Notes under the pieces: model-generated
The model's database searches: none
Told to the model about the DNA's origin: nothing
Seen by the model: only the letters and a program-made list of their open reading frames with translations
Source: Stappia albiluteola
GTDB taxonomy: Bacteria; Pseudomonadota; Alphaproteobacteria; Rhizobiales; Stappiaceae
Assembly (NCBI RefSeq): GCF_014050225.1
Contig: NZ_JACFXV010000013.1
Coordinates: forward strand, 1-46,782
DNA length: 46,782 bases
Direction: 5' to 3'
In this document: positions 39,956 to 46,782 of the stretch, one piece after another
Position numbering within the stretch: the first letter of the stretch is position 1
Layout: every line of letters begins with the position of its first letter
Position numbers and translations under genes: made by a program

Positions 39956-40864
39956 CTAAGCGGCGGCCGCGGTGAGGTCGGCGGGCTGAAGCCGAGTGAG
40001 AAAGTCGGTAGCCTTTGCCGCTTGTGAGGCGGCGGTGAAGATGGCCTTCTTGTCAACCTTGAGCACCTTCAGCCAGTTGTCGATGTAGGCGGCGTGGTCG
40101 GGACGCGGTATGAGCGTCACGCCGAGGTCGGCGCAGAGGAAGGCCGCGCCCAGCTCGGCCACGAGTTCTTCCATCGCATAGGCATCGTCGCCGAAGCGCT
40201 TGCCGAACTGCCGGTCGCAGCGGCGATCGTGACCGGTCCAGTGGGTCAGCTCGTGCAGGAGCGTGGCGTAGTAGCTCTCGGTCGCCGTGCTGGTCTCGCT
40301 GCCGAGGAAGCGCTCGCGCTCGGGCATCTGGATGATGTCGTCGGACGGGCGATAGAAGGCGCGGCTGCCTCCGTGGCGCACCACGGCGCCGGTACCGGCG
40401 ATGAAGCGCTCGGCCTTGTCGAGGACCTGCACGGGGTCGGTGGGCTCGGGCAGCGAGGGTGCCGCGTAGCCGTCCACCTGGTCGGCGTTGAAGACCCAGC
40501 TCGCACGGGCCATGAGGCGCTTGCCCTGTTCGGTTTCGCTGTCGTCCGTGGCCTCTTCCACGTCGAACTCCTTGTAGAACACCACCAGGCTCGCCTTCTC
40601 GCCCTTGCGGACTTGCGCCCCGTTGTTCTGCCACTGGCGATAGGTGCCCCACGTGCCGGTGCCGAAGCCGCGTGCCTGTGCGGCGGCCCAGAGGCTGACG
40701 ACGTTGATGCCGCGATAGGCATTGTTGGTGTCGATGTTGACGGGACGGTTGAGGCCCTCGCCGCTGCGGTGCCAGGGCATCTGCCAGTCGCCCGCTCCCG
40801 CCTCGATGGCGGCGATGATGTTGTTGGTGACCTGGGTGTAAACGTCGATGCGTTGCGCGGTCAT
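39956..40864 (-). CDS. ardC: ArdC-type anti-restriction protein
   Basis: A 302-residue ArdC homologue: an N-terminal single-stranded-DNA-binding domain (RIDVYTQVTNNIIAAIEAGAGDWQMPWHRSG; NAYRGINVVSLW; WGTYRQWQNNGAQVRKGEKAS) and a C-terminal zincin-like metalloprotease-fold domain with LLHELTHWTGH and a downstream Glu (MEELVAELGAAFL). ArdC proteins protect incoming single-stranded plasmid DNA from host restriction. The ATG at 40864 is the family start and follows GGAGAGGAAC. It is convergent with the fibrous cassette. The upstream region is family-1 leader copy C, shared with the 20.5-kb gene and DUF736. Confidence 0.93.
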   Translation of the reverse strand: MTAQRIDVYTQVTNNIIAAIEAGAGDWQMPWHRSGEGLNRPVNIDTNNAYRGINVVSLWAAAQARGFGTGTWGTYRQWQNNGAQVRKGEKASLVVFYKEFDVEEATDDSETEQGKRLMARASWVFNADQVDGYAAPSLPEPTDPVQVLDKAERFIAGTGAVVRHGGSRAFYRPSDDIIQMPERERFLGSETSTATESYYATLLHELTHWTGHDRRCDRQFGKRFGDDAYAMEELVAELGAAFLCADLGVTLIPRPDHAAYIDNWLKVLKVDKKAIFTAASQAAKATDFLTRLQPADLTAAAA

Positions 40865-41090
40865 TGTTCCTCTCCTTGTCTTGCGGGGCCGCGCCCATCG
40901 CGGCCGTCCGATGGCGACCGGAAAGGCAGGGGCAAGACGGGCGGCGCATCCGAAGGACCGGAGAGGATCGGAGGACGGCGGGCAGGCTGTTTCTTGGAGC
41001 GCAGCGCACGCGAGGAAGGTCGAAGACCGGGGAAGAAACTGACGGACCGCCGTTGCGCCGCACGGCGGCCCTGCCAGGTCAGCCACCCCA
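40865..41090 (-). promoter_or_regulatory. Structured leader, family 1, copy C
   Basis: Upstream of ardC. Hairpin GGCCGCG-CCCAT-CGCGGCC at 40887-40905 is beside the ribosome-binding site. The long-range stem GTTTCTT (40989-40995) / AAGAAAC (41033-41039) encloses TTGGAGCGCAGCGCACG and CGCGAGGAA, and GCCGTTGCG follows. It matches copies A and B in order and spacing of elements, with compensatory pair changes in both named stems. Confidence 0.6.
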
Positions 41091-41391
41091 TGAGGACGGC
41101 CCGTGGACAGCGGTCCCGGACAAGGACCCGAGGAACACCGCGCCGACGCCGGCGGCTGTCACCCAGGAAACAGAGCAGCCCCGCGAAGGTGGCGGCGAGG
41201 CTGTCTGATGTGAGTGGACCGCTTGCCAGCGGACAATGGCTTATGCGCCCCGGAACAAGCCGACACCTGACAAAGCCGGAGAGATTGAATCGTTGGCCGC
41301 AAGGTGCTGAACAGGGTGGGTAATTCGGCCGATCGGGAGTAAAAGATTCGGGCAGGCAAACAAGGGAGATGTGCAGGGCGGGAGGTGGCGA
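41091..41391. other. Divergent intergenic region, ardC and second coupling protein
   Basis: About 300 bp between leader C (leftward) and the rightward coupling-protein gene. It includes a CCGCT-TGCC-AGCGG hairpin near 41219 and probably promoters in both directions. No coding frame with a ribosome-binding site is convincing. Confidence 0.35.
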
Positions 41392-43410
41392 ATGGTGCTT
41401 GGGAGGCTGTTCGGGGGCAAAGGTAAGGGCGACAAGCCGAAGCCGCTGACGCAGGCGCAGGAGACGCGCGCGGCGTTCCTGAAATCCCTCGATCCGATGT
41501 GGCGCGAGGCGCTCCTGCTGATCAACCGCGACCCGGACGTGGACAAAGCCTTCAAGGACGAGATCTACGTCAACCTGCAGAAGGGCGAGCTGGACGCGGC
41601 GCGCAAGACGATCCGCTTCGTCCTGCGCGACATGAGCCCGGAGCAACAGGACCGGGTCAAACACGCAGGCCAGCACGAAGCATGGGCAAGCATCGACACG
41701 TTGCTTGATGCAGGAATCATCGTGCCGAACAGCGAGACCGTACCGGTGGACGGCGTCGTCATCGGCACGGCCCGCCATGAGAAAGACGGCGGCGCCTCTG
41801 ACCTCGTTTTCCACGGCGAAGGACACCTGCTGACCGTCGCCCCCACGGGCGCGGGCAAGGGGCAACGCTTCGTCATTCCGACGCTGCTGGACTTCGAGGG
41901 GCCGGTGGTGGTGCTCGACCCCAAGGGCGAGAACTATGAACAGACCGCGTGGCGGCGGAACCTGTACGGCCAGGTCTACAAGTGGGCGCCAGGTGAACCC
42001 GATTCCGACTGTTACAACCCGCTCGACGCGGTACGGGGCTGGGACGATGCGCGCCTTCTGGCCGAATTGCTGATCATCCCGCAGAGCAGGGAACCCTTTT
42101 GGGATAACGCCGCAAAGGACCTGCTGACGGGGCTCATCTTCTACGTCATCCGCAGCCGCCCGCCGGAGCGGCGCAACATGCGTGAAGTCTGCCGCTGTCT
42201 GACCGCGAGCAAGACGGACTACGAAGCGATGGTGAAAAGCCTGCAAGGCTCCGAAGAGGAACGGCTCCGGGAGTTGGGCAATACCCTGGAGAGCCAGTCG
42301 GAGAACCTGCATGCGTCGATCGCCACGACGTTGCGTACCCAGCTGGAAGCGTGGCGAGCCGACGAGATCGTGGCCACAACATCGAGCACGACACTGGGGT
42401 GGACAGTCGAGACCATCCTCGTAAAGGACAACATCGGCGTCACCCTGGCTGCCCAACAGGGAAGAGTGCCGGGCTGGCACTCACCCGCATCAGGGCGTTA
42501 CGAGCGCGGGATGGCGGCGTCGGTCTACCTGATCGTGCCGCCTGACAAGATCGGCGCCTACCGTTCGGTATTGCGCGTGATGCTTGGGCAGCATTTGGCG
42601 GAAGCGATCAAGTGGCGCGCGGATATCGAGAAGAACAACAGGTTGGACGAAGACCTGCCGGAGAGCTTCCCAGACTGGCCGATGATGTTCTACCTCGATG
42701 AGCTGCCGCAGCTTGGCTATATGCGCATCGTCGAGGAAGCCGTCGCCATTACGCGAAGCTACCGGGTGCGGCTGTGGCTCTTCACCCAGGACATGGCCCA
42801 GCTGAAGGAGGTCTACCCCAAATGGGAGAGCCTGCTGGCCAACTGCCGCTGCCAGATCTTCTTCAGGCCGAACGAAATGAGCACGGCGACCGAAATCGCC
42901 AACCGGCTCGGCATGCGGAAGGATATCTGGGGAGGCGAGGATTGGGTGGCGTCGCCGCAGAAGCTCATGGGACCGGCGTTCCGCGAGGATGCCGTTATCT
43001 TCCTCGACGGCCTGATGATCCGATCGCGGATGGTGCCTCCGGTATACGCAAATCCAGCCCTTCAAGCGTGGATCGCCGAACAGAAGCAGGAGTTCGGCGA
43101 GGACATAATCCGTGCGGCACGAGCGACACCCCCGCCGTCTGCTCCCGATGACGAACCGGATGCATCGCCATCCGGCGGCGCGGGATCAGCGGCGCCGACC
43201 AAGAGTGAAAGCTCTCAAAGAGAAGACGCCGACCTAGCAGACAATCAGGAATATCAGCGTCGCCTCGCCGCCCTCCAGGCAGAGATGCGTGTCCGCAAAG
43301 CCGAAACATCGACCCTTGGCCCCGAGAGGAGCACCAAGCCGCCTGAGCGCCCCGTAGAATCATCCGAGCCGCCCAAGCGCCCTCCTATGCCGCCAAAGTT
43401 CGACGAATGA
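41392..43410 (+). CDS. Second VirD4/TraG-like coupling ATPase (no membrane helices)
   Basis: A 672-residue VirD4-family ATPase: Walker A VAPTGAGKGQRF near 149-160, followed by LDPKGENYEQTA, Walker B MFYLDELPQLG, and the conserved FTQDMAQLKEVYPKWESLL segment. The N-terminal 110 residues are charged and helical, with no transmembrane segments, unlike the coupling protein at 15.5 kb. The C-terminal 100 residues are Pro/Ser/Glu-rich and probably disordered. The start ATG 41392 has GGAGG six bases upstream. A small one-helix protein follows. It may be a soluble coupling protein needing a membrane partner, or serve a different substrate. Confidence 0.9.
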   Translation: MVLGRLFGGKGKGDKPKPLTQAQETRAAFLKSLDPMWREALLLINRDPDVDKAFKDEIYVNLQKGELDAARKTIRFVLRDMSPEQQDRVKHAGQHEAWASIDTLLDAGIIVPNSETVPVDGVVIGTARHEKDGGASDLVFHGEGHLLTVAPTGAGKGQRFVIPTLLDFEGPVVVLDPKGENYEQTAWRRNLYGQVYKWAPGEPDSDCYNPLDAVRGWDDARLLAELLIIPQSREPFWDNAAKDLLTGLIFYVIRSRPPERRNMREVCRCLTASKTDYEAMVKSLQGSEEERLRELGNTLESQSENLHASIATTLRTQLEAWRADEIVATTSSTTLGWTVETILVKDNIGVTLAAQQGRVPGWHSPASGRYERGMAASVYLIVPPDKIGAYRSVLRVMLGQHLAEAIKWRADIEKNNRLDEDLPESFPDWPMMFYLDELPQLGYMRIVEEAVAITRSYRVRLWLFTQDMAQLKEVYPKWESLLANCRCQIFFRPNEMSTATEIANRLGMRKDIWGGEDWVASPQKLMGPAFREDAVIFLDGLMIRSRMVPPVYANPALQAWIAEQKQEFGEDIIRAARATPPPSAPDDEPDASPSGGAGSAAPTKSESSQREDADLADNQEYQRRLAALQAEMRVRKAETSTLGPERSTKPPERPVESSEPPKRPPMPPKFDE

Positions 43411-43487
43411 CCTGAGAGGGCTCCCGGCGCGCCAGACACCCTTTCAAAACCACAAGCCAAAGGACCAGCACATCAGGAGTTTCAGGA

Positions 43488-43655
43488 ATGATGGAAAATA
43501 TCATCACTATCGCCGTCGTGGTCGTCGTCGGCATCGTCGTTCTCAATCTGCTCTTCTGGAACAAGAACAAGAAAACGTTCAGCGACGCGAAAAAACAGAA
43601 GATTTCCGAACGGCAGGCGCAGCGAGACCAAGCGAAAGAATATCGGCAGAAATAG
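43488..43655 (+). CDS. Single-helix membrane protein downstream of second coupling ATPase
   Basis: A 55-residue protein: a Val/Ile-rich membrane helix (ITIAVVVVVGIVVLNLLFW) then a basic, Lys/Gln/Arg-rich tail (NKNKKTFSDAKKQKISERQA) that would lie in the cytoplasm. CAGGAGT and GGA lie before the double ATG at 43488. It follows the coupling ATPase, which lacks membrane helices, by 77 bp, so it could be that protein's membrane anchor. It is too short for standard gene tracks. The function is inferred from topology and position. Confidence 0.6.
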   Translation: MMENIITIAVVVVVGIVVLNLLFWNKNKKTFSDAKKQKISERQAQRDQAKEYRQK

Positions 43656-43676
43656 ACCTGACGGCGCTGCAAATGC

Positions 43677-43863
43677 TTATCCACAAGAGAAGCGGCAACT
43701 ACAGGATTTAATAATACAGGTACATATAGGTATATGCGGTACCGTTTATGCGTAATGCCGGTACCGTTTATGCGTGCCGAGAAAGTCGCTGGCGAGAAAA
43801 GCCGCCACTGTCAGGGCGGTACCGTTTATGCGTGGATAACTCGGCCCCAACCCGTTTTATGCA
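43677..43863. other. oriV: Plasmid-type replication origin with iterons and DnaA boxes
   Basis: The 18-bp iteron GCGGTACCGTTTATGCGT occurs at 43736-43753 and 43816-43833, a 16-bp copy at 43760-43775, and a degenerate copy near 43850-43863. A perfect DnaA box TTATCCACA lies at 43677-43685 and an 8-of-9 reverse copy at 43832-43840. An AT-rich stretch (43704-43735) could be the unwinding region. The array ends 20 bp from the repA stop. This is the architecture of a theta-type iteron plasmid origin. Confidence 0.85.
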
Positions 43864-43882
43864 CAGACCGGTTAGACGTCGT

Positions 43883-44860
43883 TCAGGCGAGGGTTTGCCG
43901 CCGGACATGGGACAGACTAGGCAACAGAATGAGCGCCTCCGGCGTCTCGTCGAGGCGCAAGGCCGGATAGATCAGCCGAACCTTGGCAAGTGCGTGAAGG
44001 AACGCCTTCTTGAAATTACGCCGCCCCTGCGCCGTCGTCGGGTAGTCCGAACCGAACTGCAGTTGCAGCGCACCCCATGGGATCGCCGTACGGTCTTTCA
44101 GATAGGACATCCGGTAGGTCAGCCACAGATAAACATCGAGCGCGAGTGGCGAGCGCTTGAGTGCCGTCAATGCCCGCAGGTCGATGGGTACCGGGTTCTC
44201 GGTGATTTCCGTGAAGAACTTCTCGGAGAGCACTACGGTGCTTTCCCATAAAGAACCCTGATCAGGCTGCCGAGGCTCCCACCACAGGTTGGCTTCGTCG
44301 GCAATGGTTACGTTGCGAATGCCGATGCCGCTTCCGGCTGTGTAGGTGCAGGAGATCGAGCAGGAGACCAACCGGGTCATCTGGTCCTTCAAGCGAGGTA
44401 TCGACCCCCAGCGACCACCAGTCGGCGCCAAGCCCAACTCGGTCATGAAACGGCTGAGGCTGCCTCCGAGTACGACATGCCGGTCCTTCGTCCGCACAGC
44501 CTCGGTGGTCAGGAAACCGATGACGAGACGCGGGATACTTCCGTAGGGCAAGCCGATCTTCGATGGCGCGACCATGGTCATGGTGAACGCCCCGTTGGTG
44601 CGCTCGAACTCGTTGGCCGCAACAGCCTTGTGGGGCATTGTGGCCTGCACGAGCGCCCGCGCCATGAAGCCGAGGGCGCCGGCTTCCTTGGCCGCCTCCA
44701 GCTCGATTTCCATCGCGGCGCTGAACAGATTCTCCATCTGCCGCGTCAGCGGACGGTTGTCATTTGCAGGCTGGCCGACCTGCGCCTTGGGGGAAACCCT
44801 CAAACTGTCGATGGGCTCGATTTGAAAGAGGTCGTCTTGCGGTTTGCGTTTGTGGTTCAT
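43883..44860 (-). CDS. repA: Plasmid replication initiator RepA
   Basis: A 325-residue RepA of the alphaproteobacterial plasmid 'RepA_C' type. Visible family segments are PYGSIPRLVIGFLTTEAVRT, GGRWGSIPRLKDQMTRLVSCSI, LWESTVVLSEKFFTEITENPVPIDLRALTALKRSPLALDVYLWLTYRMSYL and the C-terminal LQLQFGSDYP...FKKAFLHALAKVRLIYP. It is expected to bind the iterons immediately downstream of its stop and load host replication factors. The start at 44860 (MNHKRKPQDD) is the only sensible one. A complete initiator with an intact origin means that the excised circle may replicate autonomously. Confidence 0.9.
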   Translation of the reverse strand: MNHKRKPQDDLFQIEPIDSLRVSPKAQVGQPANDNRPLTRQMENLFSAAMEIELEAAKEAGALGFMARALVQATMPHKAVAANEFERTNGAFTMTMVAPSKIGLPYGSIPRLVIGFLTTEAVRTKDRHVVLGGSLSRFMTELGLAPTGGRWGSIPRLKDQMTRLVSCSISCTYTAGSGIGIRNVTIADEANLWWEPRQPDQGSLWESTVVLSEKFFTEITENPVPIDLRALTALKRSPLALDVYLWLTYRMSYLKDRTAIPWGALQLQFGSDYPTTAQGRRNFKKAFLHALAKVRLIYPALRLDETPEALILLPSLSHVRRQTLA

Positions 44861-44949
44861 TCATCGATATTCTTATTTTGTTCTTTTCAGCATATCATAG
44901 GCCGCAGTTCGTTCAGCCATGATTTGCAGTTGAGACGACGGCAAGCCGA

Positions 44950-45957
44950 CTAGCGGTTTGCCTTCCCGGCAATCTGTCGACAGATCTCCATCAGATCCTC
45001 GAAGCGGTCCGGATCGTTCAGCAGCAAGCCGTCCTCGACCATGCGGGCATAGTCCTTGGCAAGCGCCTCGAACGCCGCGCCTTCGGGGACCAGGACAAGT
45101 CCGCCGCGAACTGCGGCCCCATAGTCGATGAGCGCGCCTTCGGCATCCTTCTCGGCAAAGAACATGCTCTTATGCCGCGCGACCGCGAGGGCCAGGTCGT
45201 GGTCCTTCAGCGCCGCGTCGGCATGACCGGCCTCGTCCAGGCGGACGAGATCGTACCAGTGACGTGCGAAGCGGTCCCCACGGGCGCGGCCTTGCAGGCA
45301 ATAGACATGCACGGCCGTCGCCTTTTCCCAAAAGGTGCGCTCGACACGCATCGTGCGCGGCGTGGCCTCGGGGAACGCGAGCGTTGCCAGATGTTCAGCG
45401 GCATCGCAGACGATGCGGCGCGGCTCCGCCGGCTCGCCCGTCGAACGCGCCCCGAACTCCAGCATGACCGAAGGGCTGACATAGCCGGAGCCTGTCGCGA
45501 GGGGCTCGTAGTCGATGAAGAGCTTGTCGCCGTCGGTGCGGAGCTTGGCGGATAGACCGTCCCGCTTGAGCGCCGCCTCGATCACGGGAGCAACGGTCTC
45601 GGTGACCCATTCGGGCAGGCGCGCCCGGACCGCACTCGACCACTTCTTCTCCTGACTGCGGTTGGGCGGCAGAGCCTCCGCATTGTCGCCGACCAGCTCG
45701 GGGACGAGCGCGCGGATGTCGTAGGTCAGGTCGATATCTTCGGAGAACCGATGGATAGCACCGTACCCCTTGGAGAGGGACGTCCCTCCCTTGAAGACCA
45801 GATGCGCCGCGAAGGGCGCATCGAACAGCGTGGCAAGCGACCAGACGACCCAGACATCCTTCTCCAGGAGGTGGACGGGTCGGCCGCTCGCGGACGCGGC
45901 AACCTCAAGGGCTTCCCTTTGTTCGTCGGCAGAAAGCTGGAGGAACGCCTCAGCCAT
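44950..45957 (-). CDS. abiEii: AbiEii-type nucleotidyltransferase toxin
   Basis: A 335-residue DNA-polymerase-beta-like nucleotidyltransferase of the AbiEii/AbiGii family. Motif region: VFKGGTSLSKGYGAIHRFSEDIDLTYDI (GS/T-x-x-L-x-x-G and the Asp pair), with FWEKATAVHVYCLQGR further on, both typical. In type IV toxin-antitoxin and phage-abortive systems this protein transfers nucleotides (to tRNA in studied relatives) and stops growth. The ATG at 45957 overlaps the antitoxin stop by 8 bp. The catalytic residues appear intact. It may defend against phage and stabilise the element in the host. Confidence 0.93.
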   Translation of the reverse strand: MAEAFLQLSADEQREALEVAASASGRPVHLLEKDVWVVWSLATLFDAPFAAHLVFKGGTSLSKGYGAIHRFSEDIDLTYDIRALVPELVGDNAEALPPNRSQEKKWSSAVRARLPEWVTETVAPVIEAALKRDGLSAKLRTDGDKLFIDYEPLATGSGYVSPSVMLEFGARSTGEPAEPRRIVCDAAEHLATLAFPEATPRTMRVERTFWEKATAVHVYCLQGRARGDRFARHWYDLVRLDEAGHADAALKDHDLALAVARHKSMFFAEKDAEGALIDYGAAVRGGLVLVPEGAAFEALAKDYARMVEDGLLLNDPDRFEDLMEICRQIAGKANR

Positions 45958-46546
45958 TCACGACGACTTCACTGACCTGTTTGGCAAGCCAGGCCGGCAG
46001 CACGGAGCGCGCGGCGGCGATCGCCTGAAGCTCGGACGCGGAGAGCTTCCGCTTGAGCGCACGGAGGGCGGCGCCGGCCTGTTCGGGACCGAGCCAGGCC
46101 ACGGCCCGAAGCACTTCGCCGGACGGCTGGTTGCCGACGGCGAACTGCCAGCGGGGTGCATGGCGCAGTTCCACGACCTGTGACCCAAGCTTCAGTTTCC
46201 GGTTCCGACCGGACGTAAGATAGACGGAACGGACCGGAACCTGCGTCGTCAGGCCGAGCTTGTTGGCAACGGCCGCGCCGTGCGGCGCGATGGCTTCTCC
46301 GGTGATATGCGCGATTTGCTCGACCACCTGCGCAGCCGACGGCGCACGCTTGCCGAAGCGACTCTCGACGGGGCGCACATAGGCGCCGCGGCTGATGCGC
46401 ATGAGCTGACCGCGCTTGACCAGACGGGACAGCGCCTGATCCACAGCCGCGCGGCTGCCGAGATGCAGCAGTTCCTTGGCGCAGAAGGGTGCGCCCTCGG
46501 GCAAACCCTCGGTGTGCTCCAGTATGGTCTTGGCCAGCGTGTTCAT
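45950..46546 (-). CDS. abiEi: AbiEi-type antitoxin and autorepressor
   Basis: A 198-residue protein of the DUF6088/AbiEi group: an N-terminal winged helix (FCAKELLHLGSRAAVDQALSRLVKRGQLMRISRGAYV) and a C-terminal antitoxin domain (AVANKLGLTTQVPVRSVYLTSGRNRKL...). It neutralises the toxin transcriptionally and represses its own promoter. I choose ATG 46546, with AAGGAG eight bases upstream; a GTG at 46555 is too close to that site. It overlaps the toxin gene by 8 bp. A 9-bp inverted repeat just upstream is the probable operator. Confidence 0.88.
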   Translation of the reverse strand: MNTLAKTILEHTEGLPEGAPFCAKELLHLGSRAAVDQALSRLVKRGQLMRISRGAYVRPVESRFGKRAPSAAQVVEQIAHITGEAIAPHGAAVANKLGLTTQVPVRSVYLTSGRNRKLKLGSQVVELRHAPRWQFAVGNQPSGEVLRAVAWLGPEQAGAALRALKRKLSASELQAIAAARSVLPAWLAKQVSEVVVNG

Positions 46547-46559
46547 GGTTTTCACTCCT

Positions 46560-46587
46560 TGTCAGAAAGATAATCGAGTTTCTGACA
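46560..46587. promoter_or_regulatory. abiE operator (perfect 9-bp inverted repeat)
   Basis: TGTCAGAAA-N10-TTTCTGACA lies immediately upstream of the abiEi ribosome-binding site. AbiEi antitoxins are known to bind inverted repeats in their own promoters, so this is the likely autoregulatory site. Confidence 0.7.
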
Positions 46588-46660
46588 CTTTTCAAGCAAC
46601 CAGTCTCGCACCCGCAGCAGGGTCCGGCAGCGGATGACCCGATGACATGTGTGGAGATTC

Positions 46661-46702
46661 GTTGGCACAGATTGGCTCTCAGTGTGCCAAATGTGTGCCA
46701 AA
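46661..46702. repeat. Integrase arm-type sites, right end
   Basis: TGTGCCAAA at 46683-46691 and 46694-46702 (11-bp spacing) and GTTGGCACA at 46661-46669. The direct pair has the same sequence and spacing as the left-end pair at 165-184; the sequence CAGTGTGCCAAA is shared by both ends. Confidence 0.6.
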
Positions 46703-46707
46703 ACGCA

Positions 46708-46740
46708 AGAAAGCCCCGTCCGTGAGGATCGGGGCTTTCT
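46708..46740. terminator. Bidirectional terminator-like hairpin at right end
   Basis: A perfect 11-bp stem AGAAAGCCCCG / CGGGGCTTTCT with an 11-nt loop. On the minus strand it is followed by TGCGTTTTGG. It lies 30 bp before the right att repeat and would end transcripts from the tRNA-fMet gene expected just outside the window, insulating the element. Confidence 0.6.
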
Positions 46741-46769
46741 GTAATATCGTGTCTTTTCAGATAGATATT

Positions 46770-46782
46770 TGGTTGCGGGGGC
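46770..46782 (-). repeat. Right att site, start of second tRNA-fMet 3' end
   Basis: The last 13 bases (TGGTTGCGGGGGC) are identical to positions 1-13, the CCA-end of the tRNA-fMet fragment. The repeat continues beyond the window; its full length and the presence of the intact tRNA cannot be seen. Confidence 0.8.

Noticed and set aside
40861-42480. 539-codon minus-strand frame opposite the second coupling ATPase
   Set aside because: Antisense shadow; the plus strand has Walker motifs and a good ribosome-binding site.
43736-43833. CRISPR-like repeats
   Set aside because: Few copies with irregular spacing, and adjacency to repA and DnaA boxes, identify iterons; no CRISPR array or cas gene is seen in the window.

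Overview
The window is, almost end to end, one integrated mobile element of an alphaproteobacterium. The evidence for the host is high G+C codon use, the alphaproteobacterial form of the initiator tRNA remnant, and plasmid-type genes typical of that class (DUF736, DUF2958, large ParB-domain protein, ArdC, LuxR/LuxI). The left end (1-46) is the detached 3' half of an initiator tRNA-fMet, read on the minus strand. The last 13 bases repeat its CCA end, so the intact tRNA gene should begin just outside the right edge. A tyrosine integrase sits at the left end, and both ends carry matching pairs of a 9-bp integrase-arm-like repeat.

Layout. 0.2-1.7 kb: integrase and an excisionase-like protein. 1.7-12.5 kb: defence block with a NERD-domain protein, a five-gene operon (HTH protein, SNF2 helicase, DUF4391, type III Mod, type III Res) and a serine recombinase. 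12.6-19.8 kb: transfer control and DNA processing with luxI, luxR, parA, a small partner, a VirD4/TraG coupling protein, a MOB relaxase and MobC. 19.9-20.0 kb: candidate oriT. 20.2-27.8 kb: minus-strand block of small plasmid-type genes (DUF736, DUF2958, ParB-like and unknowns) separated by long structured leaders. 28.3-31.95 kb: Gabija (gajA/gajB). 32.4-36.5 kb: exported proteins and regulators, including one frameshifted lipoprotein gene. 36.7-39.9 kb: a cassette of exported fibrous and collagen-like proteins around an AT-rich divergent promoter. 40-43.7 kb: ArdC, a second VirD4-like ATPase and a one-helix membrane protein. 43.7-44.9 kb: iteron/DnaA-box origin and RepA. 44.95-46.6 kb: AbiE toxin-antitoxin pair with an operator.

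How it may work. The element can excise (int and an excisionase-like protein), may replicate as a plasmid when excised (iterons, RepA, ParA), senses population density (LuxI/LuxR, with lux-type boxes before luxI and before the coupling-protein gene), and can process its DNA for transfer. No VirB/Trb mating-pore genes are present. It is therefore either mobilized by another element's secretion system or a reduced ICE. It carries at least three defence systems.

Most interesting: (i) two families of repeated structured leaders, one in front of the 20.5-kb gene, DUF736 and ArdC with compensatory base changes, the other duplicated 1.13 kb apart with changes confined to hairpin loops. Their position in the presumed leading region suggests single-stranded-DNA promoters or an undescribed cis-acting RNA. 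(ii) The exported collagen-like cassette. (iii) The lux-type boxes tying quorum sensing to DNA transfer.
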